DNA of 64,000 bases from an uncultured bacterium (GCA_905215965.1 CAJMSD010000005.1:129074-193073); one strand, 5' to 3'; shown: positions 1 to 9,377, counted from the first letter of the stretch. Notes: a model not told the origin generated them from the sequence alone. Translations and numbers: made by a program.

Positions 1-2
1 GA

Positions 3-515
3 ACGCGTCTTGAGTCGCTTGTTGATACGATTTTGACGTACATTCCCGATGACGGAATGCTTTATCTTGCCACGATTCCGTGCATGGACGCAAATAATAC
101 TCTTTACATCAACGAATATTACTTTACCGTTGAATCTATGGACGCTTACATTGACGCATATAATGCGCAGATAAGAGAGATCGTCGAGCGCAAAGCTGCG
201 CAGGGCGAGAATATTCAGCTTGCCGATGTAAACGTAGTTCTCGATAAAAGCGATCTGTATGACGGAGTTCACCCCACGGAGTCCGGATATGCCAAAATGG
301 GAGAATTCTGGTACGAAAAGCTTGCGGATTATTTGCAGGGAAGTGCCGGTGAAGAAAAATACAGTGCGGCTGATCTTGTTATTCTGTATAAGTATGTGAC
401 GAAGGTCGGCACAATTACCGTACAGCAGGCTGAAAAGCTTGATATGAACGGCGATAAGCTTCTAAACTCGCTTGATATCACCTTGCTGAGAAAAGCCGTT
501 TTGGAGCAGCAGTAA
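3..515 (+). CDS. SGNH/GDSL-type esterase with C-terminal dockerin (5' end outside window)
   Basis: The reading frame is already open at base 3, so the gene begins upstream and only the last 170 residues are seen. The conserved 'DGVHPTESGYAKMGEFW' block is the C-terminal Asp-x-x-His catalytic region of SGNH hydrolases, which deacetylate or deacylate polysaccharides and esters. The final ~60 residues contain one well formed calcium loop ('LDMNGDKLLNSLDITLLRKAV') and a weaker preceding half, as in a divergent type I dockerin, which would dock the enzyme on a cellulosome-like scaffold outside the cell. A hairpin terminator follows directly. The esterase substrate cannot be told from this fragment. 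Confidence 0.8.
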   Translation, partial: TRLESLVDTILTYIPDDGMLYLATIPCMDANNTLYINEYYFTVESMDAYIDAYNAQIREIVERKAAQGENIQLADVNVVLDKSDLYDGVHPTESGYAKMGEFWYEKLADYLQGSAGEEKYSAADLVILYKYVTKVGTITVQQAEKLDMNGDKLLNSLDITLLRKAVLEQQ

Positions 516-542
516 GCCGCTGCGGCTGCCATATTAAAAAAT

Positions 543-571
543 AAAAGCGTATGGAAAATCCATACGCTTTT
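543..571. terminator. Bidirectional intrinsic terminator
   Basis: A 12-bp perfect stem (AAAAGCGTATGG / CCATACGCTTTT) with a 5-nt loop sits between the convergent ends of the esterase and lipoprotein genes. A and T runs on both sides let it work in both directions. Confidence 0.85.
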
Positions 572-605
572 GATTTTATGAGGTGTAATAAAGTTGTCCG
601 GTGAA

Positions 606-1457
606 TTAAGCTTCGCTGTCAGCAGCTTCCGATGAACTATCCTCAGCAGATTCTGATGAATCTCCGCCTTCAGCAACTCCGCCTGTTCCTGTAACGTTGA
701 AAGTAACCTCAACGTTTGTCCAGCCGTCTGCGAATACAGCAGGATCAACGATCTGAGCTGAATACTCATCGTCTTTGCCGAATACAGAGCCGTTAGCGTC
801 GTGAGCGTCTTCCGGAGTTGTAGAAACATATGAGTTGTAGATGTTCGCACGCATCTCTATTCCGTCGTCTGAAGAAGTGTAGTTCTTGCTGAGCATTTCA
901 ACCTCTTCGCCGTTGATCTTGATGCTTGTGATCTCGATAGCCATGTCAGGATAGAGTGTTGTACCGTCCTTAACTCTTACGGCAGCAAATGAACAGCCGC
1001 TTGGAATGCATTCGCCGTTTACGTCGCCTGTTGTGTCATAACGGAATCCGTTTGTATCAGCAGTAACGCTAACTGTATATTCGCCGTCGCCGTCGATCGA
1101 AACAACGCCTGCGTCGTAAGCGAGAGCAGAACCGTCTTCATATTCGCCCCAGTACTGGATCCACCACTGACCGTCAACGATAGCGAGATAAGCGTCGCCT
1201 GACTCTGCAGCAACGGGAGTTTCGAAATCTCCGGTATCAACAGCAACAGGAGCTTTAGTTCCCTCTTCGGCTGAAGAATCACTGCTTTCGGAATCTTCTG
1301 CGCTGCTTTCGGAGCTTTCTTCCGATGATTCTTCGGAAGCTGAGCTTTCTGAAGAAGAGCTCTTGTCATCATCTTTATCCTTGTCACCGCAGGATACGAG
1401 AGTGCCGCAAGCCATTAATGAAGCCATAAGGCAGGCAAGTAATTTTTTTGTAGTCAT
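606..1457 (-). CDS. Serine/glutamate-rich lipoprotein of unknown function
   Basis: The start at 1457 is chosen because the signal peptide with lipobox (LVSC at residues 21-24) follows it directly and an AGAAAGGG ribosome binding site precedes it; a longer frame to 1508 lacks a good site. After the acylated Cys comes a low-complexity linker rich in Ser, Glu and Asp (about residues 27-65), then a folded region of about 190 residues, and a second Ser-rich tail. The folded part looks like a beta-rich surface or carbohydrate-binding module ('DGQWWIQYWGEYEDG', 'VTFNVTGTGG'), but no family is recognised. It would be anchored in the outer leaflet of the cytoplasmic membrane. It is a single-gene unit ending at the shared terminator. 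Confidence 0.7.
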   Translation of the reverse strand: MTTKKLLACLMASLMACGTLVSCGDKDKDDDKSSSSESSASEESSEESSESSAEDSESSDSSAEEGTKAPVAVDTGDFETPVAAESGDAYLAIVDGQWWIQYWGEYEDGSALAYDAGVVSIDGDGEYTVSVTADTNGFRYDTTGDVNGECIPSGCSFAAVRVKDGTTLYPDMAIEITSIKINGEEVEMLSKNYTSSDDGIEMRANIYNSYVSTTPEDAHDANGSVFGKDDEYSAQIVDPAVFADGWTNVEVTFNVTGTGGVAEGGDSSESAEDSSSEAADSEA

Positions 1458-1746
1458 AGTAAAAAACCCTTTCTGAAAAAATATCCGATAATAAGAATCT
1501 GTTTTCATAAAATTTTATAAAAGCAGAAATCAAGATCCGTTGCGCTTTCTGCCTTGAAAGCACAGCTGAACGGTAAGCGGCGAATATGTGAGAGGGAAAC
1601 GCCAACTTACAACTAAATATATAATACACAATTTTTACGTCAACTTCAAGATGCTTATTCAACAAATTTAGTGCAATATAATCGTGAGAATTTGCACAAT
1701 TTTACGATAAAGAGCCGAAGGAAAGGAATCTGACGCGCCGGTAATA

Positions 1747-1775
1747 TTGACATAGAAGGTGCAAAATGATATAAT
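1747..1775 (+). promoter_or_regulatory. Sigma-A promoter of the cohesin/DUF4430/ECF operon
   Basis: A perfect consensus TTGACA (1747-1752) and TATAAT (1770-1775) are separated by 17 bp. The predicted start near 1782 leaves a leader of only about 27 nt before the ATG at 1809, so there is no room for a riboswitch. The rest of 1458-1746 shows no gene. Confidence 0.9.
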
Positions 1776-1808
1776 TATAATGGTAAAATGTCGATCGGAG
1801 GAAAGAAT

Positions 1809-3953
1809 ATGAAACGTTATATAAAAAAGATCGTAAGTGTTGTTCTTGCGGCTGCCGTTTTGAATTTAGCGCCTAAGAACTGCTTTTTTCGTTCGCAGGA
1901 ATCATGCTCGGATAGATTTAATAACGTTTCCGCGGTCGATATAGATGAAGCGGATTCTGTCCTGAACGATGCGCTTTCACAGCTTGCGGGCACTGTCGAG
2001 CAGCCGAGCTTTGGTACGGAATACGGTGACTGGAGCGTTTTGTGTCTTGCAAGAAGCGGATATTACGGAATCGAGGACGCTTATTTTTCCGATTATTATG
2101 AGCGCATTGTCGATGCGGTAAAAACAACGGCTGCTTCGGTAAATAAGAACGGCGCGCTTCATAACGTGAAATCTACTGAGAATTCACGTCTTATTCTTGC
2201 TCTCTCGGCAATAGGAAAAGATCCGGAAAATGTCGGCGGCTGGAATCTTATAACTCCATACAATGATTTTGACTGGATAAAAAAACAGGGAGTAAACGGA
2301 GCGGCGTTTGCGCTTATTGCTCTTGATTCCATGAATTATAAAACAGCTGACAAATCTGTCAGACAGCAATGCATTGAATATATTCTTGAAAAACAGTTCG
2401 AAAACGGCGGTTGGGCGTTATCGGGAAGCGTTGCGGACCCGAATATCACGGGTATGGTTCTTCAGGCTCTTTCCCGATATACGGAGAACAAAGACGTTGC
2501 GGCGGCTGTTGAAAGGGGAGTGGACTGCCTTTCGAAAGTTCAATTGAACGACGGCAGCTACAAAGCTTACGGAACCGTAACCCTGGAAAGCGCAGCACAG
2601 GTCGTAATAGCCTGTACTTCGCTTGGGATCGATCCGAATACGGACGAAAGATTTGTTAAGAACGGCAATTCGGCAGTGGACGCGGTATTGAAATTTTATA
2701 ACAGTGAATCGTCCGTGTTCAGTCATGTTATAGGCGACGGCGGCAACGCGATAGCGACAGATCAGGCAATTCTTTCGCTTATTGCCTATAAGCTTTTTAC
2801 GGACGGCAAAAACGGACTTTACAATATTGGCGGAACGGATTCGGCAGTTCAGCTGCCGTCGGACAGCGATAACAAGAATCCGCCGAACGGTTCGGAAAAC
2901 AAAACAGACGGCGCTCAGGATAACAGCAACGATAATAAAGCTCCCGAAGAGAACGGCAGCTTTGACGGCAAAAATACGCTTCTTGCGGCAGTTGGTGCTC
3001 CTGCAGAAATAAGCAGCCGCAGCGGAAGCAGCTTCAGGGCTTCCGTAAATATGTCAGGCTGGGATAATAACGGCGGATATAAGCTTCTGGACTGCATTAT
3101 CAGCGTTCCCGACGTGCTTGAGGTCACCGATGTTACCGTCGGCAGCAAGCTTGGCGGCGGTCAGTTGGAGTATGGCTTTGAGGAGAACACGGGAAAGCTG
3201 AGAATAGTATATTTTGATCCCAACAGCAACAGTGATATCATGTTTGATAGTGGCAGCGGTTATGCCGAACTGTTTTCCGTCGGATTTAAGGTCAAAAAAG
3301 ACATTTCGGCAGACAAGCTCAGTATCGGCATCTCGGGAATGTCCCTGAAAACGGATTCCGACCCTTATGATGAGGATTCCATGACGGTGGTGGATACGGA
3401 AAATTCGGCGGCTGATATCAGGGTCGTAAGCGGAATTTCGTTCAGTGCGGTGCGTCTGTATCAGGGAGACGATGTGGATATTATTCCGTCCTCGAAAATG
3501 GCGGTTGCCGTTGCGGTTACGGAGCTTGCGCCCGAATCGGAAGTTAAGTTTAACGATGGAAAGCATACAGCTGATTTTCTGTATAATAAATCGGCTTCGG
3601 ATAAGATCGGTATACCCGTATATATTGCCCTTGTCGATTCCGAGATTGACATGAACAGCTTTGCAAGATCGGAAAATTATACAGTCAACAGTGCGGTATC
3701 GAGCGATACTCTGGTGTTTGGAGACGCAAACGGTGACGGAGTAATAAACGCTCAGGACGCTCTTGCGTCCGTTGACGTATGGCTGAGAAAGACCGAGCTA
3801 ACCGATGATAAGCAGATGCTTGGACTTAACGTAAACGGAGACGGCAGAATAAATACCTTTGACGCGCTTGGAATATCGGAAGCCTTTGTGAACGGTTCTG
3901 ATTTTGGAGTAATTGAAAAAGCCGCTGCGCTTTCCGGAGACGGCAATGAATAA
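1809..3953 (+). CDS. Secreted alpha-barrel (terpenoid-cyclase/transcobalamin-like) protein with cohesin and dockerin modules
   Basis: The ATG at 1809 has a GGAGG site at 1797-1801; an in-frame ATG at 1788 does not. A signal peptide covers roughly residues 1-35. Residues ~45-345 hold helical repeats with 'QFENGGWALSG' and 'LNDGSYKAYGT' motifs, as in the prenyltransferase/squalene-oxidase repeat superfamily, the fold also used by the N-terminal domain of transcobalamin and intrinsic factor. A polar linker follows, then a cohesin-like beta domain (~388-540) and a dockerin (~636-700; loops 'DANGDGVINAQD' and 'DVNGDGRINTFD'-like). It is the first gene of an operon with a cohesin protein, a DUF4430 lipoprotein and ECF transporter genes. 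Inference: it captures a cofactor, possibly a corrinoid, outside the cell. Ligand identity is not shown by the sequence. Confidence 0.75.
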   Translation: MKRYIKKIVSVVLAAAVLNLAPKNCFFRSQESCSDRFNNVSAVDIDEADSVLNDALSQLAGTVEQPSFGTEYGDWSVLCLARSGYYGIEDAYFSDYYERIVDAVKTTAASVNKNGALHNVKSTENSRLILALSAIGKDPENVGGWNLITPYNDFDWIKKQGVNGAAFALIALDSMNYKTADKSVRQQCIEYILEKQFENGGWALSGSVADPNITGMVLQALSRYTENKDVAAAVERGVDCLSKVQLNDGSYKAYGTVTLESAAQVVIACTSLGIDPNTDERFVKNGNSAVDAVLKFYNSESSVFSHVIGDGGNAIATDQAILSLIAYKLFTDGKNGLYNIGGTDSAVQLPSDSDNKNPPNGSENKTDGAQDNSNDNKAPEENGSFDGKNTLLAAVGAPAEISSRSGSSFRASVNMSGWDNNGGYKLLDCIISVPDVLEVTDVTVGSKLGGGQLEYGFEENTGKLRIVYFDPNSNSDIMFDSGSGYAELFSVGFKVKKDISADKLSIGISGMSLKTDSDPYDEDSMTVVDTENSAADIRVVSGISFSAVRLYQGDDVDIIPSSKMAVAVAVTELAPESEVKFNDGKHTADFLYNKSASDKIGIPVYIALVDSEIDMNSFARSENYTVNSAVSSDTLVFGDANGDGVINAQDALASVDVWLRKTELTDDKQMLGLNVNGDGRINTFDALGISEAFVNGSDFGVIEKAAALSGDGNE

Positions 3954-4557
3954 TAAAACATTCAATATAAAAAAATTCGTTATTATATTGATCGGCGTGA
4001 TCCTGCTGACGGCGACGGCTTTTATTTCCTCGTATTTTAAAAAGGAAAATAATACCGATATCGGGCAGCCGCTGCTGAAAATTACTGCTCCGGCAAAATT
4101 GAAAGCGGATTTTCGTGATTCTTTTTCGGTTGACGTAACCGTTTCAAGGCTTGGAGGCGAGGCTTATCCTGCGGCAAGCCTTTCACTGGGATTTGATTCG
4201 TCAAACCTTGAATTTCTCGGTATAGAGGAGGGTAACGTTACCGTTGGCTCGGACAGTGATAGTTCGCTTCCCGAGTGGAGCGTTAATGTTGAGCGCAGCA
4301 ACGATATCGGACAGATAAATATACTGTATCTCGATGTCAGCGGAGGAAGATATGCTTTTTCGGACGATCGGATAAGCGGAGAACAAAACGTTTTGCTCAG
4401 GCTGAAATTCCGTCTGCGCGGAAGTGCAGCTCCCGGCGATATCTATGAGCTTTCGGTAGAGGACGCCGTTTTTGCCGCAACTGACAGCGAAAAAAGCCTT
4501 GCAAGCATTTCGGGAACTCTGCAAACTCAGAACGGAAGAATAATTTTGGAGGATTAG
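3946..4557 (+). CDS. Membrane-anchored cohesin-like protein
   Basis: The ATG at 3946 overlaps the stop of the previous gene by 8 bases, so translation is coupled. One hydrophobic segment (residues ~7-28) is followed by a single beta-sandwich domain of about 160 residues with cohesin-type features ('SLSLGFDSSNLEFLG', 'INILYLDVSGG', 'LLRLKFRLRG'). There is no dockerin. Because the preceding protein carries a dockerin and this one a membrane-tethered cohesin, the simplest reading is that this protein holds the secreted alpha-barrel protein at the cell surface, next to the ECF transporter. Cohesin assignment rests on pattern only; another bacterial Ig-like fold is the alternative. Confidence 0.65.
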   Translation: MNNKTFNIKKFVIILIGVILLTATAFISSYFKKENNTDIGQPLLKITAPAKLKADFRDSFSVDVTVSRLGGEAYPAASLSLGFDSSNLEFLGIEEGNVTVGSDSDSSLPEWSVNVERSNDIGQINILYLDVSGGRYAFSDDRISGEQNVLLRLKFRLRGSAAPGDIYELSVEDAVFAATDSEKSLASISGTLQTQNGRIILED

Positions 4558-4558
4558 C

Positions 4559-5809
4559 ATGAAAAAATGTATAAGGTCTGTCGTGTGTATGCTTTTCGCG
4601 GTTGTCTTATCGCTTGCTTTCGGCTGCGCGAATACTGCTCCGAGGACGATAAGCGGAAATATTGAGATACCTGAAAACGGAATTATTGAAAAAAGCGTTT
4701 TCGAGCAGCTCAAGGCTGAAAACTCGATCGCTGTTTTTTGCGGCGAATCCAACGGCATAAAATATGAGTGGACGGTTTTCGGCAGCGATATTTCCGACCC
4801 GAAGAAGCTGGATATGGCTCTTTCGTTTGATGAAAACAGAGACGGCGAAGCAATAGCTTTTACGCTTTCTTCGGCTGAAAATTTCGGCTTTAAGCCTACT
4901 TTGTCGATTTACTTGAACGAGGTATGGAAGGCTCAAAGCGCTTCCGTGTTTTCCGATAACGACGGAAATATGACCCCGGTTTGCAGCGCTTCTATAACCG
5001 GAAAGGAGTCAAGCATACTCAACTTTTCGCTTGCCGAGACCTGCGGGAAGTATGTTGTAACGGCTGATACGGAGGAATATAGCGGCATTGGCGAAACGGT
5101 TTATTCCAAAGACGAAATTACCGCTGAAAATAAAAATAATGAGAAATCCGATTATCTTGCAGATACGCCGCAGACTGATGAAAAGCCTGTATACGGTTCG
5201 GACAATGAAGCTTCGGACGATCCTGCCGCTGATTCTCAGATCAGCAGTGATATTTCTCTTTCGCCGAATGATGAAAGCGGACGGGTTTATTCCGACGGAA
5301 GCGTTACAAATCAGGATCTGTATCGTACCGATCCGATACCCGAGGGCAGACCTATGCCCGTTGAGCCTGACGACGCTGAGATAAACGAATCAAATATCCT
5401 GACCTGTACGTTTTCAATTGAATGTACAACGATATTAAATAATATTTCGCAGCTTGAACCGGAAAAGCTGGACGTTCTGACCTCGGACGGCATTGTTTTT
5501 GCCGAGCAGACAGTTGAATTCAAGGAGGGGGAGTCCGTTTTCGACGTCCTGCAAAGGGTGTGCAAGGAAAATAAGATACACATGGAAGCTTCGGTGACGC
5601 CGGTCTACAACAGCGCCTACGTTGAGGGTATCAATAATTTATATGAATTTGACTGCGGAGCGCTTTCCGGCTGGATATACCGCGTGAACGGCTGGTATCC
5701 CAATTACGGCTGCAGCCGATATCAGCTTGCGGACGGCGATGTGGTGGAATGGCGCTTTACCTGCGATTCGGGAAAGGATGTTGGCTGTGGCTTGCTCTCG
5801 GGAAAATAA
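4559..5809 (+). CDS. DUF4430 (transcobalamin beta-domain-like) lipoprotein
   Basis: The start has a GGAGG site and lies 1 base after the preceding stop. A lipobox (AFGC, Cys near residue 22) predicts a lipoprotein. A beta-rich N-terminal region and a long acidic, Ser/Asp-rich linker (about residues 185-280) lead to a C-terminal DUF4430 domain (about 300-410) with 'VFDVLQRVCKEN' and 'CGALSGWIYRVNGWYPNYG'. DUF4430 is the bacterial counterpart of the C-terminal beta domain of transcobalamin and intrinsic factor, which closes over cobalamin. With the alpha-barrel protein two genes upstream, both halves of that fold are present as separate proteins. Likely role: cofactor binding at the membrane and hand-over to the ECF transporter that follows. 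Confidence 0.8.
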   Translation: MKKCIRSVVCMLFAVVLSLAFGCANTAPRTISGNIEIPENGIIEKSVFEQLKAENSIAVFCGESNGIKYEWTVFGSDISDPKKLDMALSFDENRDGEAIAFTLSSAENFGFKPTLSIYLNEVWKAQSASVFSDNDGNMTPVCSASITGKESSILNFSLAETCGKYVVTADTEEYSGIGETVYSKDEITAENKNNEKSDYLADTPQTDEKPVYGSDNEASDDPAADSQISSDISLSPNDESGRVYSDGSVTNQDLYRTDPIPEGRPMPVEPDDAEINESNILTCTFSIECTTILNNISQLEPEKLDVLTSDGIVFAEQTVEFKEGESVFDVLQRVCKENKIHMEASVTPVYNSAYVEGINNLYEFDCGALSGWIYRVNGWYPNYGCSRYQLADGDVVEWRFTCDSGKDVGCGLLSGK

Positions 5810-6704
5810 AAGCTTCGGCGATGAATTCTCAGGCTTTCATCCACTGGTGAATTTTGCCTATTTTGCGTTTGTTTTGGGCTTTTCTATGATTCTTGCTCAT
5901 CCTGTAAGTCAGATAATATCCCTCGTCTGTGCGGTCTGCTGCGGAATATCCGTTTGCGGAAGCAAGGGAATTGCCTTTAATCTGAAATACAGCCTTCCTC
6001 TGCTTATTTTGACGGCGATAGCAAATCCGCTTTTCAATCATGAGGGCGGAACGATATTGACCTATCTTACTACGGGAAATCCGCTTACGCTTGAAAGCAT
6101 ACTTTACGGAATTTTTTCGGGAGTTATGCTTGCGGCTATCCTCAGCTGGTTTGTAAGCTTTAATAAGATAATAACTTCGGATAAGCTTATCTATCTTTTC
6201 GGACGTATAATTCCCTCGCTGTCGCTTTTGCTGAGCATGACGCTGAGATTTATCCCAAGATTAAAAAAGCAGTTTGATACGGTAAAGGAAGCGCAGAAAT
6301 GCATGGGGCGCGATGCTTCCAAGGGGAATATTTTTCGCCGAATGAGAAGTGCAATTGCCGTTTTGTCCGTTGTTATTACGTGGTCGCTTGAGAACGCTGT
6401 TGAAACTGCCGACAGTATGAAGAGCCGCGGATATGGTCTGAAAGGAAGAAGCTCGTTTTCGATTTTTCGTTTCGGCAGCCGTGACAAAGCCGCTCTTGCG
6501 TGGATAATCTTCTGCGGCATATATGTTGCCTGTGGAGTATTTGCGGGAGCGTTTGAATGGAGATTTTTCCCAAGAGTTTACGGCGGAGCTGTAACTCCGC
6601 TGTCTGTGAGTTTTTATGCGGTATATCTTATGCTTTGCTTGACTCCGGTTATTATTAATGGAAAGGAGCTGCACAGGTGGAAAAGTTTGCAGTCAAGGAT
6701 CTGA
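5778..6704 (+). CDS. ecfT: ECF transporter transmembrane (T) component
   Basis: A polytopic membrane protein of the CbiQ/EcfT family, about 308 residues, with N-terminal hydrophobic helices and the cytoplasmic coupling helices typical of the family, including the Arg-Gly motif 'SMKSRGYGLKGR' and an upstream 'CMGRDASKG'. These contact the two ATPases. It overlaps the DUF4430 gene by about 30 bases. The exact start is uncertain: ATG at 5778, TTG at 5781 and GTG at 5787 share a GGAAAGG site at 5771-5777, and the spacing favours 5787. The T component couples ATP hydrolysis to toppling of the substrate-binding S component. No solitary S gene is present; the S domain is fused in the next gene. Confidence 0.85.
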   Translation: MLAVACSRENKSFGDEFSGFHPLVNFAYFAFVLGFSMILAHPVSQIISLVCAVCCGISVCGSKGIAFNLKYSLPLLILTAIANPLFNHEGGTILTYLTTGNPLTLESILYGIFSGVMLAAILSWFVSFNKIITSDKLIYLFGRIIPSLSLLLSMTLRFIPRLKKQFDTVKEAQKCMGRDASKGNIFRRMRSAIAVLSVVITWSLENAVETADSMKSRGYGLKGRSSFSIFRFGSRDKAALAWIIFCGIYVACGVFAGAFEWRFFPRVYGGAVTPLSVSFYAVYLMLCLTPVIINGKELHRWKSLQSRI

Positions 6705-9325
6705 GCTTTTCATATCCGCAGCAGGAGAAAGAGGCTCTGAGCAAAATAAGCTTGTCGATCGAAAAGGGCGCGTTTGTCGTTGTCTGCGGTCCGTCAGGCT
6801 GCGGAAAATCAACGCTGCTGCGGCATTTGAAGCCTGTTCTTGCTCCTCACGGACGTATAAGCGGAGAGATACTCTTCGACGGTGTGCCGCTTGGCGAGCT
6901 TGATCTGCGTGTTCAGGCTTCCGAAATTGGCTTTGTGGGACAGTCTTCCGATAATCAGATAGTGACGGATAAGGTCTGGCACGAGCTTGCGTTCGGACTT
7001 GAAAGTCTGGGAGAGGATACGGAGCTGATACGGCGGCGCGTTGCCGAAATGGCATCGTTTTTCGGCATTCAGGACTGGTTTCGAAAAAGCGTTGACGAGC
7101 TTTCGGGCGGTCAGAAGCAGCTGCTTAATCTTGCTTCGGTCATGGTCATGCAGCCGAGCATTATTATACTGGACGAACCGACAAGTCAGCTTGATCCTGT
7201 TGCCGCGTCCGATTTCCTTTCCGTGCTGGCGAAAATAAATCGTGAGCTTGGCGTTACCGTTATTCTCACGGAGCATCGTCTTGAAGAAGCCTTGCCATTG
7301 GCTTCGGAGACGGTCGTAATGGACAGCGGAAAAATTCTCTGCATCGGTACTGCGCAGGAAGTAGGAGAAAAGCTGAAAAGCTGTGGCCACAGTATGTTTC
7401 TCGCTATGCCGACAGCTATGCGTATCTGGGCGGCTGTTGAAAGCGAAGAAAAATGTCCCGTTACAGTGTGTGAGGGAAGTAGATTCCTCAGCCGTTTTTC
7501 CGAGAGTCACGAGCTGCTTCGGATTCCGGCGGAGAAGTCTCCAAAAACGGACGGCAGGATAATGCTTCAAGCGGAGGAAGTATGGTTCAGGTATGAAAAG
7601 AACGGAGACGACATCGTGCGCGGACTTGATATTTGCCTGTACGAGGGCGAATTTTTCGCATTGCTTGGAGGAAACGGAACTGGAAAGACTACGTCGCTCA
7701 AGGTTCTTGCCGGGCTGAAAAAGCATTACCGCGGAGAGATACGGCGAAACGGGAAAATCGGGTTTCTTCCGCAGAATCCTCAGACATTGTTTGTAAAGAA
7801 AACTGTGTATGAAGATCTTCGGGAGGTTTTGAACGGAAGCGGTTTATCGAAGTCCCGGCAGGAAAATATGATCGCGCAGACCGCGAAATTGTGCCGAATA
7901 GACGGACTTATGGAGCGGCACCCCTACGACCTTTCTGGCGGAGAGCAGCAGCGAGCCGCTCTTGCAAAGCTGCTTTTGTGCGAGCCTGATATACTGCTCC
8001 TTGACGAGCCGACGAAAGGAATCGACGCGGAATTCAAGGAAATTTTCGCGGAAACTCTTGCAGATCTGCTTAATTGCGGAAAAGCGGTGCTTATGGTCAG
8101 TCATGATATTGAATTTTGTGCGGAGTATGCTGACAGGTGTGCGATTTTCTTTGACGGAGAAATTACTGCGCAGGGAAGTCCGCGTGAATTTTTTTCGGGA
8201 AACAGCTTTTATACAACGGCTGCGAACAGGATATCACGACATTTGCTGCCCGAGGCGGTTACTGCCAATGATGTAATTGCTGCCTGCGGAGGTTTGGTAA
8301 AACCGCATTCGGAGAGAAAGAAAGCTGTGTCGGAATGCGGTGAAAGGATTGAGATTCCGGTCAAGCGGTCGTCAAAGCTGCCTGTATGGAGAAAAGTAAC
8401 GGCAGTCGTTTCGGGGATAATTGCCCTTGTGATTTTCGTCTATGCAGCAGGAACAACAGATCTGACCGAGATCATAAATGCCGACGGATTTACGGCTCTT
8501 GCGGACAAGCAGCTTGGAATATATGCAGCGTTTATAGCGTCGCTTTTTGTAATGGCTTTTTCGATTGGCAGACGTGAGGAGATACCGATGCACGAAAAGC
8601 TCGTTAGAGAAGATAAAAAGCTTGAAAAGCGAACGATCGCTGCGGCACTGACAATATTTATAGCTGCTCCTCTTACGCTTTTTATAAGCATATTTTATCT
8701 TGAAAGCAAAAAATATAATGTTATTGCTCTGGCGGTTCTGCTGGAGTGCATGATACCGTTTTTTATGATTTTTGAGGGAAAAAAACCAAAGGCACGTGAG
8801 CTTGTGATAATAGCTTCGCTGTGTGCTGTCGGAGTGGCAGGAAGAGCGGCGTTTTTCATGCTGCCGCAGTTCAAGCCTGTCATGGCGATCACGATAATCG
8901 CCGGAGTCGCTTTTGGCGGAGAAACGGGCTTCCTTGTGGGAGCTGTCACAATGCTTGCGTCAAATGTACTCTTTTCTCAAGGACCTTGGACTCCGTGGCA
9001 GATGTTTGCCATGGGAATATCGGGATTCTTTGCAGGCGTTCTGTTCCGAAAAGGTCTGATAAGAAGAACTAAAACGTCACTTTGCATTTATGGCGCGATC
9101 GCTGCGGTCGTAATTTACGGAGGAATTATGAATCCTGCATCGGTTTTGCTTTGGAGCAGCGAAACGCTTGGCAAAAACGTGCTGGCAGCGTATTATATAT
9201 CCGGGTTCCCTATGGATTGCATTCACGCTTTCGCTACGGTTTTCTTTTTGATGATCGCTGCCGAACCCATGCTAGAAAAATTGGACAGAATTAAAATTAA
9301 ATACGGTCTTGCGGAAAGCAAATAA
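6677..9325 (+). CDS. Fused ECF transporter: two ATPase domains plus S component
   Basis: GTG start at 6677 with AAAGGAG site, overlapping ecfT by 28 bases. The first ATPase has Walker A GPSGCGKST (residues 38-46), LSGGQ (~141), Walker B 'IIILDEPTS' (~162) and switch His in 'ILTEH'. The second has 'GGNGTGKTT' (~332), LSGGE (~418), 'ILLLDEPTKGID' and 'VSHD'. The last ~310 residues are hydrophobic with several membrane segments and a 'QGPWTPWQMFAMGISG' motif typical of S components of one ECF group (COG4720-like). ECF systems normally encode these three parts separately or with two ATPase genes, so an A-A'-S fusion of 882 residues is unusual. Substrate is set by the S domain and is unknown; context suggests a corrinoid. 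A hairpin terminator follows. Confidence 0.85.
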   Translation: MEKFAVKDLSFSYPQQEKEALSKISLSIEKGAFVVVCGPSGCGKSTLLRHLKPVLAPHGRISGEILFDGVPLGELDLRVQASEIGFVGQSSDNQIVTDKVWHELAFGLESLGEDTELIRRRVAEMASFFGIQDWFRKSVDELSGGQKQLLNLASVMVMQPSIIILDEPTSQLDPVAASDFLSVLAKINRELGVTVILTEHRLEEALPLASETVVMDSGKILCIGTAQEVGEKLKSCGHSMFLAMPTAMRIWAAVESEEKCPVTVCEGSRFLSRFSESHELLRIPAEKSPKTDGRIMLQAEEVWFRYEKNGDDIVRGLDICLYEGEFFALLGGNGTGKTTSLKVLAGLKKHYRGEIRRNGKIGFLPQNPQTLFVKKTVYEDLREVLNGSGLSKSRQENMIAQTAKLCRIDGLMERHPYDLSGGEQQRAALAKLLLCEPDILLLDEPTKGIDAEFKEIFAETLADLLNCGKAVLMVSHDIEFCAEYADRCAIFFDGEITAQGSPREFFSGNSFYTTAANRISRHLLPEAVTANDVIAACGGLVKPHSERKKAVSECGERIEIPVKRSSKLPVWRKVTAVVSGIIALVIFVYAAGTTDLTEIINADGFTALADKQLGIYAAFIASLFVMAFSIGRREEIPMHEKLVREDKKLEKRTIAAALTIFIAAPLTLFISIFYLESKKYNVIALAVLLECMIPFFMIFEGKKPKARELVIIASLCAVGVAGRAAFFMLPQFKPVMAITIIAGVAFGGETGFLVGAVTMLASNVLFSQGPWTPWQMFAMGISGFFAGVLFRKGLIRRTKTSLCIYGAIAAVVIYGGIMNPASVLLWSSETLGKNVLAAYYISGFPMDCIHAFATVFFLMIAAEPMLEKLDRIKIKYGLAESK

Positions 9326-9377
9326 AGCGATTTATTCGTTTGCAGAAATTTAGCCGTATAGATAATGTTGAAAATAT

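Noticed and set aside
1776..1808. Cobalamin riboswitch in front of the ECF operon
   Set aside because: The consensus promoter leaves only about 27 nt of leader, too short for any riboswitch, and no B12-box-like sequence is seen.
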